Positions 16,451-26,160 are shown, counted from the first letter of the stretch. The stretch is DNA of 64,000 nucleotides from G965202915 sp965202915 (GCA_965202915.1 OZ241847.1:1426001-1490000), one strand, 5' to 3'. Numbers and translations: made by a program. Notes: generated by a model from the sequence alone, not told the origin.

Positions 16451-17890
16451 TCAATTTCTGCCGAAATCATCCTCGAGACGGACTATATCATCCTCACCCA
16501 GGTACTCGCCCAACTGAATCTCTATGATCTGCAAACTGCCGGCGGTCCTGTTTTCGAGTCTATGCTTCACGCCCAACGGGATATGGGTGGATTGATCGGT
16601 GGCCAAATCAAAGCTTTCCTCTCCGCGAGTAACGGTGGCGGTACCCTCGACAACAGTCCAGTGTTCGCTGCGCTTATGATGATACTGCAATGACAGTCTT
16701 TTACCGGGATTGACAATGATCCGTTTCACCTGGAAACATTCACCCGTATCGATTGTTTGATAACTGCCCCAGGGGCGGTGGACCTTGTCGCGCAATAATC
16801 CCCGCTCGCCACCGTCGGTTTCAAACTGCTCGGCCAGCAGGCGCACGTCCTGGGATTTGTCTTTATCCGCGACCAACACCGAGTCGGCGGTCTCGACGAT
16901 CACCAAATCCCGGACGCCCAGCGCAGCCACCGATCGATGTTCTGATCTGATGATACTGTTGCGGACGTCTCCGGTGATCACGCCACCTTTAATACAGTTG
17001 CCATCCGGGTCTTTATCACCAAACTGCCAAACGGAAGACCAGGTGCCAATATCCGACCAGCCGACGTTCAAAGGGCATACCGCAAATTTCCCCCGCTCTC
17101 CGGCCAGGGGCTCCATCACCGCATAATCGACAGAATCCGCCCGACAGGATAAAAATGAATCGGCTTCAATATGAAAAAACCGCCCATCATCGGTGCCATT
17201 GCGACGGGCTTTTTGACACGCTTGATATATATGGTCATCGAAACGCCGGATCATCGCGCACCACAGCGATGCTCGCATCATGAAAATACCACTGTTCCAC
17301 AGATGATCCCCGGAGTCGATATATTGTGCCGCCACTGCCTTAGCTGGCTTTTCCTTAAAGGCATTGATTGAAAATGCGGCGGCGTTATCTTCAGTATCGA
17401 TTGCCGGGCCGCGCTCTATATAACCATAGCCGGTTTCCGGTGAGTCGGCTGCAATCCCGAAAGCAATGAGGTAATCCCGCCGGGCCAGGTGATATGCGGT
17501 TTTTAACCGCGATTGGAAGCCTGCAACGTCGCTAATGACGTGGTCGGCGGGCATCATCAACAGTATCGCGTCGGCATCAGTTTGCATTAAAGCCGCGATG
17601 GTCAACGCCGGGGCGGTATTTCTGCCTTCCGGTTCAAGGATGATTCCCTGCGATTCGATATTGATTTTATCGATTTGATCGGCCACCAAAAAACCCAGTT
17701 TTTCATTGCAAACGATCCAGGGGGGCATTAATTCAAGCTCAGCTTCGAGCCCGTTCAGGCGCAACAATGTATTTTGCAACATTGAATGTTCATTGAACAG
17801 GCGAATAAACTGTTTTGGATAAGCCGCTCTTGAGAGCGGCCACAGTCTGGTGCCGGCGCCGCCGGCAAGTATTATCGGACACAGAGGCAT
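16451..17890 (-). CDS. manC: mannose-1-phosphate guanylyltransferase / mannose-6-phosphate isomerase
   Basis: 479 residues, the usual length of bifunctional type II enzymes. The nucleotidyltransferase domain starts ILAGGAGTRLWPLSR and has the FKEKP motif near 177. The C-terminal cupin isomerase domain has RPWGSYQTID near 363 and LQYHHKRSEHWTVVEGTA near 395. It makes GDP-mannose for polysaccharides, which fits the sugar transferase (61 kb) and O-antigen-ligase-like gene (27 kb) in the window. No manB is adjacent. Confidence 0.95.
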   Translation of the reverse strand: MPLCPIILAGGAGTRLWPLSRAAYPKQFIRLFNEHSMLQNTLLRLNGLEAELELMPPWIVCNEKLGFLVADQIDKINIESQGIILEPEGRNTAPALTIAALMQTDADAILLMMPADHVISDVAGFQSRLKTAYHLARRDYLIAFGIAADSPETGYGYIERGPAIDTEDNAAAFSINAFKEKPAKAVAAQYIDSGDHLWNSGIFMMRASLWCAMIRRFDDHIYQACQKARRNGTDDGRFFHIEADSFLSCRADSVDYAVMEPLAGERGKFAVCPLNVGWSDIGTWSSVWQFGDKDPDGNCIKGGVITGDVRNSIIRSEHRSVAALGVRDLVIVETADSVLVADKDKSQDVRLLAEQFETDGGERGLLRDKVHRPWGSYQTIDTGECFQVKRIIVNPGKRLSLQYHHKRSEHWTVVEGTATVTRGEESFDLATDQSTHIPLGVKHRLENRTAGSLQIIEIQLGEYLGEDDIVRLEDDFGRN

Positions 17891-18127
17891 TGCAGTTTCC
17901 TGATATTATCCGGTGTAATCGGTATTATTCAATAATGCTTGACGCCGCATACCATGGACTGTAATCGGGTATCGGTAAAACATGCGGGATTATAATATAC
18001 TCGCCGCGGTAAGTCGCACGATTATGGCCGTGATAAGGTGCGCGCACTTAACTACAGATACACCTTCAGGCAGATGCACTTTCAGGCATATGGAGTTCAA
18101 GCAGGAATACGCATACAATTCAGCCAT
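17891..18127. other. intergenic region upstream of manC and tRNA-Arg
   Basis: 237 bp between divergent manC and tRNA-Arg. It should contain both promoters, but no box is good enough to call. Nothing coding is seen. Confidence 0.3.
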
Positions 18128-18204
18128 GCGCCCGTAGCTCAGCCGGATAGAGCGACCCCCTCCTAAGGGGTAGGTCAGAGGTTCGAATCCTCTCGGGCGC
18201 GCCA
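18128..18204 (+). tRNA. tRNA-Arg (anticodon CCT)
   Basis: A full cloverleaf is readable: acceptor GCGCCCG (18128-18134) with CGGGCGC (18194-18200), D-stem GCTC/GAGC, anticodon stem ACCCC/GGGGT around loop CTCCTAA, T-arm AGAGG-TTCGAAT-CCTCT, discriminator G and encoded CCA (18202-18204). The anticodon CCT reads AGG codons. 77 nt. Confidence 0.95.
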
Positions 18205-18309
18205 ACTGCGGTTCTTGCGAAAAAAGCCGCGGGCAAAGGCCGATCAGGTGTGGATGAACGTAGGCCCGGCCTGAGAGAGAGTCGATACCGGACAGGCAAT
18301 GATCCGAAA

Positions 18310-19794
18310 TTACCGCACGATCTTGATCAGCTCGCCCGCATCGAGCTCACCTGATGGGTATTTTGCATTGAGCAAACGCAATTTTTGTTCGGCAAATTCA
18401 GACAAAGGTGAGGCGTTTGCCAAATCGATAAACGTCGTTGATGAATCGGTCCGGACGGTCTCCAATCTGAGCCCCTGTGCCAGGGCCCGTTCCTGGTCGC
18501 TTATTCGATGAAAGCTGGTAACGGTCTCAAGGAAAGTCGGGTCATAGCGTGCAAATTCGGTTGTTTTCCTGGTGGTGCCGACAAAAACATAAGCGTTATT
18601 ATCAAGATAAACGACCGCAAGTCGTGATCGGCGCGGCCCCAGACCGGTGTCCATGGTGGCAATGCCGGAGTGTGCGTCAAGACCATAAATGACCAGCGGG
18701 GCATCGTTGCTCAGATTCCGCAAACCGAGACGTTCCCGCATGAAGCGTTCGGCGGGAAGACGCTCATCTACGCCCTGAACAAAAGTGATTTGCAATAAGC
18801 CGCCGCCGTCCGGAGAGGTCGCAACCGTACGATCGGGCAGGTTGCTAAGATTCCAATCGCGGGGAAAATCCACCGAGAAGTTTAAGCCTTCATGGAAAAA
18901 GCGATGGCCGCGCAGGATCCCTTCTTTGGGACTATCGCCATAGGCCATGTTATCGACTCTCTGCATATAAGGTTCACGCCCGATATAATTTGCCGACGCG
19001 CGTTTAGTCGCCCGGCCTGCGGTGGCGATGACTTCATGCAGGCGAGTATCATTATCCGGATGGGTCGAAAACAGGCCGTGATAAATATTGGGTTTCCGGC
19101 CCTGTTGTTTTGCCAGTTGCACTTCAAATGCCTCCTGGTTTTTGAGCACCCGGATCACGTCCAGCATCGCCTGCGGATTATAATCGGTGCGCGCCAGATA
19201 TTCGGCCCCCAGGCGGTCCGCTTCCAGTTCGTGTTCTCTGCCGTATCCGCGCAACAGCGCCACCCCAAAGGTTTGCACTAATTGATTGGTGGCCTGATTC
19301 ATGTTGGGAAACAGGACCGTGCCCAGCACGGCGCCGATATTGGCCAACTGCGACGCGCTGTGTTGCCTGACCGAGTGACGGGCGGTAACGTGGCCGATTT
19401 CATGGCCCAGCACGGCCGCAAGCTCGGCCTCTGATTGGAGGTAGGCCATAAGCCCGCGGGTAATGTAAATATAGCCGCCCGGCAACGCAAAGGCGTTGAC
19501 CTCTTTGCTGTCGAGCACGGTAAAACGGTAATCCAGATTGCTGCGATGACTATTGGCCGCCAATTTCTCACCAATCTCCTGCACGTAATCCTGCAGCACG
19601 GGATCATCATAAACAGGGTATTGCTGAAGCACCTGCCGATGTGATTTTTTACCGAGCTCAATTTCATCCTGCTCGGAGATCAACACCAGGTCCTGTCCCC
19701 CGGTGACCGGATTGACCGCACAACCGCCGAGGGCAAATAACGGCAACAAATACAGCCTTAGTATGAGGTTTTTGACGGGCTTACACAGGCTCAA
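18310..19794 (-). CDS. M48 family metalloprotease, lipoprotein
   Basis: 494 residues. A lipoprotein signal ends in a lipobox (PLFALGGC). The zinc site is HEIGHVTARH near 130, with the third ligand in the EADRLG segment near 192. The C-terminal half (RFFHEGLNFSVDFPRDWNL onward) is the extra domain seen in BepA/YfgC-like and related peptidases and may be periplasmic. BepA relatives control outer-membrane protein assembly quality, but TPR repeats are not obvious here, so the exact role is open. Confidence 0.85.
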   Translation of the reverse strand: MSLCKPVKNLILRLYLLPLFALGGCAVNPVTGGQDLVLISEQDEIELGKKSHRQVLQQYPVYDDPVLQDYVQEIGEKLAANSHRSNLDYRFTVLDSKEVNAFALPGGYIYITRGLMAYLQSEAELAAVLGHEIGHVTARHSVRQHSASQLANIGAVLGTVLFPNMNQATNQLVQTFGVALLRGYGREHELEADRLGAEYLARTDYNPQAMLDVIRVLKNQEAFEVQLAKQQGRKPNIYHGLFSTHPDNDTRLHEVIATAGRATKRASANYIGREPYMQRVDNMAYGDSPKEGILRGHRFFHEGLNFSVDFPRDWNLSNLPDRTVATSPDGGGLLQITFVQGVDERLPAERFMRERLGLRNLSNDAPLVIYGLDAHSGIATMDTGLGPRRSRLAVVYLDNNAYVFVGTTRKTTEFARYDPTFLETVTSFHRISDQERALAQGLRLETVRTDSSTTFIDLANASPLSEFAEQKLRLLNAKYPSGELDAGELIKIVR

Positions 19795-19954
19795 GACTCA
19801 CCCTCCCATCGTTAATCTCAGGCCTGCATATCGATACGTGCGGCGCATATGAACATTATTCCATTGACGTGAACAGTCCCGCCCGGGAATACTTTGTCCG
19901 AATGGTTGCACTATATCGCCCCGGGTTTGGATGAGCGCAGTGCTTTTTCCATCA

Positions 19955-20158
19955 TCAGGTCATGCCGTATTTTTTACGGAATTTCTCCACCCGCCCGGCG
20001 GTATTCAGCATTTTTTGTTTGCCGGTGTAAAACGGATGGCAGGCCGAGCATACCTCGATATGTAATTCCTGAGCATGGGTGGAGCGGGTTTGAAAGTGAT
20101 TGCCACAGCTGCATTTGACCGTGATCTCTTCATATGTCGGGTGTATATTCTGTTTCAT
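19955..20158 (-). CDS. rpmE: 50S ribosomal protein L31
   Basis: 67 residues, the usual length of the zinc-binding form of L31. Cys16, Cys18, Cys37 and Cys40 form the zinc site (CSCG and CSAC). The core sequence HPFYTGKQKMLNTAGRVEKF is typical. It is a component of the intersubunit bridge of the ribosome. A monocistronic position is common for this gene. Confidence 0.96.
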   Translation of the reverse strand: MKQNIHPTYEEITVKCSCGNHFQTRSTHAQELHIEVCSACHPFYTGKQKMLNTAGRVEKFRKKYGMT

Positions 20159-20323
20159 CTTATTAAGGTAAAGTCGTATTACGGGAACAAGCGCGGAGTC
20201 TATTGGAAAAGGGTGATCAGTGCAATGGGTATATTATGGGTATTGGCCCGTCGCACTATCGGTGATTAAGATACGGGAAACCACGGAACCAATTAACAGC
20301 GGTCTGATTTTTAATGCGAGCCG

Positions 20324-21223
20324 TCAATGTCGTACCATGTGCGCATGTATCTTTTTTCTATGGGCGGCCTGTTTTTGGCCGACGAACTTGAGCGCCTGTT
20401 CCAGTTTCCGGTCACGTTGTAGGATTTTGTGGAATTGGAGTTTTGGGATAGCCAGCAACAACGCGTCGGTCTCGGCCCTGGCGTTTGCGTTTCTTCTTTC
20501 ATTGATATCGGGCATAATACTTTGTTCACCGAAATACCGGCCCTCGGAAAATTTTTTCAGACTCTGATGAATGCCTTTCCCATTGACCACATAGATATCA
20601 ATGACGCCCTCAACAATGAAATACAGACAATTGCTCATGGCATTTTCCCTAAAGAGTATCTCGGAGGGAATTAAATCGACCACCCGACTCCAGTCTCGAT
20701 AATGAATGATCTCATCCATCTCCATACACTGAAATAAACGATTTTGCCGGAGCAGGGCAATGATTTCAAAGTCGCGTTCCGGTTCAAGCACAAAGGTTTT
20801 TTTCTTGTTTTTTTCCGCGTGCTTCAAAACACTCAGGAAATCCTCTCGTGAGATCCTTAACAAGGTGGACGTTACCATCGCCTTGGCGCTGGCAACCCGT
20901 GTCTGAGTCTCATCGGGCAATAATGATCGCTCGCCAAAATATTCGCCTTTTTTGATGGTACTCATATTGAGCATCATCCGCCTGATCCCGGATTGCCTGT
21001 CCGGGAAAAAGATATCAACCGCGCCTGAAACAACGATATACATATAATCACCTATTTCACCTTCATTGAAGATGATCTGGTTGCCTTGATAACTGACGAG
21101 CTTTGCTTTTTCTTGCAGGAAAAGGGTGGCCTCCGCCAGGGTTAAATGTTTAAAAAAAGGCACCCTTTTGATCAACGCGAGGTGATCTTTGATATTGGTG
21201 GTTATTAAGGTTTTGGCGGGCAT
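20324..21223 (-). CDS. tandem cyclic-nucleotide-binding domain protein
   Basis: 299 residues made of two CNB (cNMP-binding) domains, about 15-135 and 160-280, with no enzymatic, DNA-binding or membrane domain. Each phosphate-binding cassette is recognisable and keeps its Arg: YFGERSLLPDETQTRVASA near 97 and YFGEQSIMPDINERRNANA near 236. This resembles the arrangement of a PKA regulatory subunit without the docking peptide. It probably acts by binding another protein. It is transcribed divergently from tolB over a 488-bp gap. Partner and ligand are unknown. Confidence 0.85.
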   Translation of the reverse strand: MPAKTLITTNIKDHLALIKRVPFFKHLTLAEATLFLQEKAKLVSYQGNQIIFNEGEIGDYMYIVVSGAVDIFFPDRQSGIRRMMLNMSTIKKGEYFGERSLLPDETQTRVASAKAMVTSTLLRISREDFLSVLKHAEKNKKKTFVLEPERDFEIIALLRQNRLFQCMEMDEIIHYRDWSRVVDLIPSEILFRENAMSNCLYFIVEGVIDIYVVNGKGIHQSLKKFSEGRYFGEQSIMPDINERRNANARAETDALLLAIPKLQFHKILQRDRKLEQALKFVGQKQAAHRKKIHAHMVRH

Positions 21224-21619
21224 TTATAAAAAAGTACTTTCATTGTTAGTCGTAAGTGAGACCTTCAAAGTCTGAGGATGCGCTCTGATATTGAATCTTT
21301 CATTATCATTTTAGAGGATATTTTATACAAAAACCATTATCCATTATAAGCTTAGTCGGCGTCAAGCGCATAATGTTCCTGTTGATTGTATCCAAACCAG
21401 AGGATCGCAGGCCGGTGGAGTTAATGGATGGTGCCTGGTGGAGAGTTTGCAGGGTGGTGAGTTGGTCCTGATCAGGCAAAGTCAGTTATGGGAAAACCTG
21501 CAGTGGTAAAACATATTGAGACAATATAGTTAAAGGTACTTGGTTGCGGCGGGCGCGGACTTGGCGATTTATTTTGGATATAATAACCGTTATTTAATTG
21601 TGGAGCACTGGAAACGAAA
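21224..21619. other. long divergent intergenic region
   Basis: About 400 bp between the CNB-protein gene (minus) and the tolB transcription unit (plus). The left part is AT-rich. No tRNA, repeat or convincing small gene was found; promoters for both directions should lie here. Confidence 0.35.
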
Positions 21620-21721
21620 ATGGCACCTGCGGCAAAAACCAAACAAAGCTACTCTCCATCGGATAACGTGTCGACAGCATCGAGTCTGATGACCCCCCGG
21701 GAGGAAATGGAATGTCAGTGA
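21620..21721 (+). CDS. possible 33-residue leader ORF overlapping tolB
   Basis: ATG at 21620 opens 33 codons (MAPAAKTKQSYSPSDNVSTA and onward) ending at TGA 21719-21721, inside the tolB start region (tolB ATG 21712). Its last codons contain the tolB ribosome-binding site. The composition is polar. It might couple translation into tolB, or be chance. There is no similarity to TolA, the gene normally found here. Confidence 0.25.
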   Translation: MAPAAKTKQSYSPSDNVSTASSLMTPREEMECQ

Positions 21722-23016
21722 AAAATTTGATCAGAATTATTTTTTTGTTACTCATCAGCAACGGCTATCCGGCATATGCGGCCCTGGATATTCGTATAAC
21801 ACAGGGGGTTGAACAGGCCTTGCCTATCGCGATTGTGCCATTTGGCTGGTCCCGGCCCGGTAGCGGCGTGCCGATCGATATGGCCGGGATCATTGGCAGT
21901 GATCTACTGCGTAGTGGCCGTTTTAATGTGATGAATGAACAAGACCTGCCGCAACGCCCAAATCGATTTGCCGCAATAAATTTTGGCGATTGGCGCAAAC
22001 TGGGGATGGAGAACCTGCTTATAGGTGAATTGGTTCCGACCGCCGACGGCAACTATCAGGCGTCATTCAGACTGATAGACGTTTATCGGGAAGAGCAAAT
22101 TGCGGGTCTGAGAATACGCGCCAAGGGCAATCAATTAAGACGCGTGGCCCACCAGATTGCCGATATCGTCTTTGAAACACTCACCGATATTAAAGGCGCG
22201 TTCGCAACGCGGGTTGCCTACGTCACCGTCACCAACGCATCCGGCAAAAAGGCATATACTCTGCAAATAGCGGACGCAGACGGTTATAATGCGCAACTTC
22301 TGCTTGAATCCGGCCAGCCGTTATTATCGCCGGAATGGTCACCGGACGGAAAAAAACTGGCTTATGTCTCTTTTGAAGATAACAACTCGGCCATCTACGT
22401 GCAGGACCTTGTTTCCGGTGCGCGCACCAGGGTTGCGGCCAATGCCGGAATAAACAGTGCGCCATCATGGTCACCGGACGGTTCCCGGCTGGCGATGACC
22501 TTATCCAAAGACGGCAACCCTGAAGTGTACATACTCCATCTGAGCGGTAAATTGCTGCAGCGTATTACCAATAATCCCGCTATCGATACCGAACCCGCCT
22601 GGTCAAATGACGGCAAGCGGCTGGCGTTTACGTCTGATCGTGGCGGCAACCCACAGATCTATGAAACCCGGATAGACGGCGGCGGGGTAAAACGGCTGAC
22701 GTTTGAAGGCAATTATAACGCCTGTGCTTCCTATTCACCGGATGGCAGATATCTCGCCATAGTGCACGGCATGAATGGTTCATATCGTATTGCGACTCTG
22801 GACCTGCGCAATCAACGGGTCTCTGTTTTAACCCAATCACACCTGGATGAATCGCCCAGTTTCTCCCCAAACGGCAATATGATCATATATACCACCATTG
22901 GCGGGCGCGGCACACAGCTTGCCGCCGTATCCATTGACGGCAACGTACAACAACAATTCAGCCTGCGGGACGAGGAGGTGCGTGAACCTGCGTGGGGGCC
23001 GTTTTTAAATCCGTAA
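21712..23016 (+). CDS. tolB: Tol-Pal system protein TolB
   Basis: 434 residues with a signal peptide ending near GYPAYA. An N-terminal alpha/beta domain (about 25-160) is followed by a six-bladed propeller with repeated SPDGKKLAYVS-like units (WSPDGSRLAMTLSKDGNPEV, WSNDGKRLAFTSDRGGNPQI). It is periplasmic and binds Pal and TolA in envelope constriction and outer-membrane integrity. The ATG has a strong site, GGAGG, at 7-nt spacing. tolQ, tolR and tolA, usually directly upstream, are absent here. Confidence 0.97.
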   Translation: MSVKNLIRIIFLLLISNGYPAYAALDIRITQGVEQALPIAIVPFGWSRPGSGVPIDMAGIIGSDLLRSGRFNVMNEQDLPQRPNRFAAINFGDWRKLGMENLLIGELVPTADGNYQASFRLIDVYREEQIAGLRIRAKGNQLRRVAHQIADIVFETLTDIKGAFATRVAYVTVTNASGKKAYTLQIADADGYNAQLLLESGQPLLSPEWSPDGKKLAYVSFEDNNSAIYVQDLVSGARTRVAANAGINSAPSWSPDGSRLAMTLSKDGNPEVYILHLSGKLLQRITNNPAIDTEPAWSNDGKRLAFTSDRGGNPQIYETRIDGGGVKRLTFEGNYNACASYSPDGRYLAIVHGMNGSYRIATLDLRNQRVSVLTQSHLDESPSFSPNGNMIIYTTIGGRGTQLAAVSIDGNVQQQFSLRDEEVREPAWGPFLNP

Positions 23017-23094
23017 ATTATAATTTCCAACTATTTATGCATGAATGTTATTCTGTTCCACCATCATAGTGACCAGCCGTTGCAGGAGAAAACA

Positions 23095-23625
23095 ATGACG
23101 CGCAGAACCTTACTGATATTATTAACCGCTACTCTGCTATTTGGTTGTTCGACGGAAACCAAACAAGAGCCGGTGGCCGTTGAAGATCGCGGCGCCGAAC
23201 CGATACCGGCCGTCCGGGACGATAGCGAAACACAAACCTATGGCATAGAGGAAGAAGGGGACTCTTCCTTTGATGCATTGGCGGATCCGCGCGGTCAATT
23301 ATCGGTGCGGATCATTTACTTTGAATACGATAGCAGTGATATTGACGCCGAATATCGTCCGGCCATTGAGGCACATGCCGCCTATCTGTCCGAAAATTCC
23401 GGCACCGGTATGATCCTGGAAGGGCATGCCGACGAACGCGGTTCACGCGAATATAATCTGGCACTGGGCGAGCGCCGGGGCCAGTCCGTGAAACGACAGA
23501 TGGTATTATTGGGCGCCTCCGCCAGCCAAATCAGAGTGGTAAGTTATGGCGAGGAACGTCCCGCGATCGGTGGTCATGATGAAGTATCCTGGCAGCAGAA
23601 TCGCCGAGTGGAAATTATTTACTAG
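23095..23625 (+). CDS. pal: peptidoglycan-associated lipoprotein Pal
   Basis: 176 residues from MTRRTLLILLTATLLFGC, a lipoprotein signal with lipobox LFGC. The OmpA-like peptidoglycan-binding domain fills the C-terminal half (YFEYDSSDIDAEYRPAIEAH and LEGHADERGSREYNLALGER). It is anchored in the outer membrane and binds diaminopimelate peptides of the cell wall. An earlier in-frame ATG at 23041 would put 18 residues before the signal and is unlikely. Confidence 0.96.
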   Translation: MTRRTLLILLTATLLFGCSTETKQEPVAVEDRGAEPIPAVRDDSETQTYGIEEEGDSSFDALADPRGQLSVRIIYFEYDSSDIDAEYRPAIEAHAAYLSENSGTGMILEGHADERGSREYNLALGERRGQSVKRQMVLLGASASQIRVVSYGEERPAIGGHDEVSWQQNRRVEIIY

Positions 23626-23637
23626 GGTATATCCGGC

Positions 23638-24558
23638 GTGACGATGATGCACAATATCGGCTATGCGGGGGCGTTGACGCTGTTACTGATCGGTGTGCAA
23701 TGGGCACATGCCGGCGATACCGGCGCACCCGTGACTGAATCGACCAGCACGACCGATATTAACAAAAGACTCGATAAAATAGAGCAACTGCTTCAGAACC
23801 AGGCCCTGCTGGATATGTTGCAATTGACCGAACGGCTTCAAACTGAAGTAAATAAGCTGCGCGGCGAGCTGGACGTTCAAACCCACGCGCTGGAGAAATT
23901 AACACAAACCCGGCGCGATCTTTACAATGATATTGACAACCGCTTGAAACGGCTGGAAACAGGCGCGGCGGTAACCACCGCCACCCAGGCGCCGCCGTTG
24001 CAAACCGTGGATACGACGACGGATACAACGACGGCACCGGCCACCGATACCGTCGCCGCCGAGCCCGCTATTAAAATTGAAACCGTCTCAAATAACATTG
24101 ATCAGGAGCAAACCGGGCAGCCAGGCCAGGCGGATACGACACCCACACCAGGCGATGCTGAGGCCAATTCCGCGGCAATTCAGGCCGACTACCAGAGTGC
24201 GTTCAAGTTATTGCGTGAAGCACGATATACCCAGGCGGAAAAGGCACTCGTTGAATTCCTGCAGGCTTACCCCGACAGCCAATATTCGGATAACGCGCAA
24301 TTTTGGCTGGGTGAAACCAACTATGTAATGCAGCAATATCAGGATGCGATTGGAGAATACGAAAAACTTCTGCAAGCCTATCCCGATAGTCAGAAAGTTG
24401 CGCAGGCGTTGCTGAAAATTGGCTATAGTTATTACGAATTAGGCAATCTTGAAAAAGCGCGAACCATGCTCAAAGGCCTGGTCGACAATTATCCCGGGGC
24501 AACCGCGGCACGTCTTGCCAGGGACCGGTTAAAGGAAATAAATGCCGGCGAACAATAA
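23638..24558 (+). CDS. cpoB: cell division coordinator CpoB (YbgF)
   Basis: 306 residues: signal peptide (ending near AHAG), an N-terminal coiled coil (about 38-105), a Thr/Pro/Asp-rich linker (about 110-180) and a C-terminal TPR domain (ADYQSAFKLLREARYTQAEK onward). CpoB trimerises, binds TolA and coordinates peptidoglycan synthesis with outer-membrane constriction. The start is GTG 23638 or ATG 23644. It follows pal by 12 bp. Confidence 0.93.
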   Translation: MTMMHNIGYAGALTLLLIGVQWAHAGDTGAPVTESTSTTDINKRLDKIEQLLQNQALLDMLQLTERLQTEVNKLRGELDVQTHALEKLTQTRRDLYNDIDNRLKRLETGAAVTTATQAPPLQTVDTTTDTTTAPATDTVAAEPAIKIETVSNNIDQEQTGQPGQADTTPTPGDAEANSAAIQADYQSAFKLLREARYTQAEKALVEFLQAYPDSQYSDNAQFWLGETNYVMQQYQDAIGEYEKLLQAYPDSQKVAQALLKIGYSYYELGNLEKARTMLKGLVDNYPGATAARLARDRLKEINAGEQ

Positions 24559-24585
24559 CCGACCGCCGCCATCCATTATTGATTC

Positions 24586-25263
24586 ATGCGCTCAAGGCCC
24601 GGTAACCCGTTGCAACAGACCGACCGCACTCTTCATATCAATGAAATCTTTCATTCCATCCAGGGTGAATCCTTAAAAACAGGGTTACCCTCGGTATTTA
24701 TCCGTCTGACCGGATGTCCGTTGCGTTGCAGTTACTGTGATACCGTTTATGCATTCCATGACGGGAAAAAAATGAACATCGACGCAATCCTGACGCGGGT
24801 CATTGCCTACCGCACCCGGCACGTCACCGTCACCGGCGGAGAGCCCCTGGCACAAAAAAACTGCATCGCGTTATTGACCCGCCTGTGCGATGAAGGCTTG
24901 CATGTTTCACTGGAAACAAGCGGCGCGCTTGCGCTTGACAGGGTCGACCCCAGAGTGATGAAGATCGTCGATATTAAAACGCCCGGTTCCGGTGAAACTG
25001 ATAAGAACAAATTTCACGCCCTCGATGATATTACTCCCCGGGACCAAATCAAATTTGTGATTTGTGATCGCAATGATTATAAATGGTCGGTGCAAAAAAC
25101 CAATGAATACCGGCTGGCGGATCGCTGTGAAGTATTGTTTTCGCCTTCATACGATCAACTGCCCCCCAAAACCCTGGCGGAATGGATACTGGAAGACGAA
25201 CCACCGGTGAGATTGCAATTGCAAATTCATAAGTTTCTCTGGGGCGAGGCCCGCGGCCACTAA
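24586..25263 (+). CDS. queE: 7-carboxy-7-deazaguanine synthase QueE
   Basis: 225 residues, a radical SAM enzyme of queuosine (preQ0) synthesis. The cluster motif CPLRCSYC (CX3CX2C) lies near residue 44, after GESLKTGLPSVFIRLTG, and SAM binding is marked by TGGEPLAQ near 85. It converts CPH4 to CDG. It lies between cpoB and queC, the common gammaproteobacterial order. Confidence 0.95.
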   Translation: MRSRPGNPLQQTDRTLHINEIFHSIQGESLKTGLPSVFIRLTGCPLRCSYCDTVYAFHDGKKMNIDAILTRVIAYRTRHVTVTGGEPLAQKNCIALLTRLCDEGLHVSLETSGALALDRVDPRVMKIVDIKTPGSGETDKNKFHALDDITPRDQIKFVICDRNDYKWSVQKTNEYRLADRCEVLFSPSYDQLPPKTLAEWILEDEPPVRLQLQIHKFLWGEARGH

Positions 25264-25363
25264 AAATTGCGGCCGTTGCCGCCGTCTTTGCCCTTGCTCG
25301 GTTGCTTATAAAAATACCACGCCTTAACCCGATCGGAACATTGCCAAAATCCATGCCATATCA

Positions 25364-26047
25364 ATGCCCATGAAAAAGGCGGTCGTATTGGTGTCGGGCG
25401 GACTGGATTCCGCGACCACGCTTGCCATCGCCAAACGGCAGGGCTTTGAATGCCATGCCCTGAGTATTGATTATGGCCAGCGCCATATTGCCGAACTCAA
25501 TGCCGCCGGTAAAGTCGCCGATTATTTTGCCGTTACCGAGCATAAGATTATGACCCTGGATATGTCGCAGATTGGCGGGTCGGCGCTCACCGATCTCAAG
25601 ATCGCGGTCCCTGAGCACGCATCCAATGGAATACCGGTTACTTATGTGCCCGCACGTAACACCATTTTTCTATCTTTTGCGTTGGCCTGGGCGGAAGTGT
25701 TGAGGACAAATAATATCTTCATAGGCGTGAATGCCGTCGATTATCCGGGCTATCCTGATTGCCGACCGGAGTATATCCGGGCCTATACCGCCCTCGCAAA
25801 CCTTGCCACCAGAGCCGGCACCGAAAACAAACGGAAACTGATAATACACACGCCTTTAATAAATCTTAGCAAGGCGGAAATCATTCAACAAGGAATTGAA
25901 TTGGGAGTGGATTATTCAATCACGGTTTCATGCTACCAGCCGGATGACCATGGCCGCGCCTGCGGAATATGCGAGTCTTGCCGGTTTAGAAAACAAGGTT
26001 TTGAGGCCGCGGCCGTTGCCGACCCGACCGCCTACCGGCAGGCTTGA
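25364..26047 (+). CDS. queC: 7-cyano-7-deazaguanine synthase QueC
   Basis: 227 residues. The PP-loop ATP motif is VLVSGGLDSATT near residue 8. The C-terminal zinc-binding cysteines are in SCYQPDDHGRACGICESC (near 191-208). It makes preQ0 from CDG with ammonia and ATP. The start is ATG 25364 or 25370. It is separated from queE by 100 bp, so it may have its own promoter. Confidence 0.95.
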   Translation: MPMKKAVVLVSGGLDSATTLAIAKRQGFECHALSIDYGQRHIAELNAAGKVADYFAVTEHKIMTLDMSQIGGSALTDLKIAVPEHASNGIPVTYVPARNTIFLSFALAWAEVLRTNNIFIGVNAVDYPGYPDCRPEYIRAYTALANLATRAGTENKRKLIIHTPLINLSKAEIIQQGIELGVDYSITVSCYQPDDHGRACGICESCRFRKQGFEAAAVADPTAYRQA

Positions 26048-26139
26048 CAGGGCGGCGGCAGCGTTTAATAATGGTTGCATTGAAGCCGCGTACTCCTCGT
26101 TTGGACGCGACGCACTGTTATAAAGGGCTGATCCTCTCT

Positions 26140-26160
26140 CCGCGTTGCCGGAGAACGCGG
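26140..26160 (+). terminator. possible terminator hairpin after queC
   Basis: Arms CCGCGTT (26140-26146) and AACGCGG (26154-26160) with a 7-nt loop, 90 bp beyond queC. No T tract follows, so it is a weak candidate. Confidence 0.3.

Noticed and set aside
21620..21721. Remnant of TolA upstream of tolB
   Set aside because: The 33-residue ORF has none of the Lys/Ala-rich repeats or C-terminal domain features of TolA.
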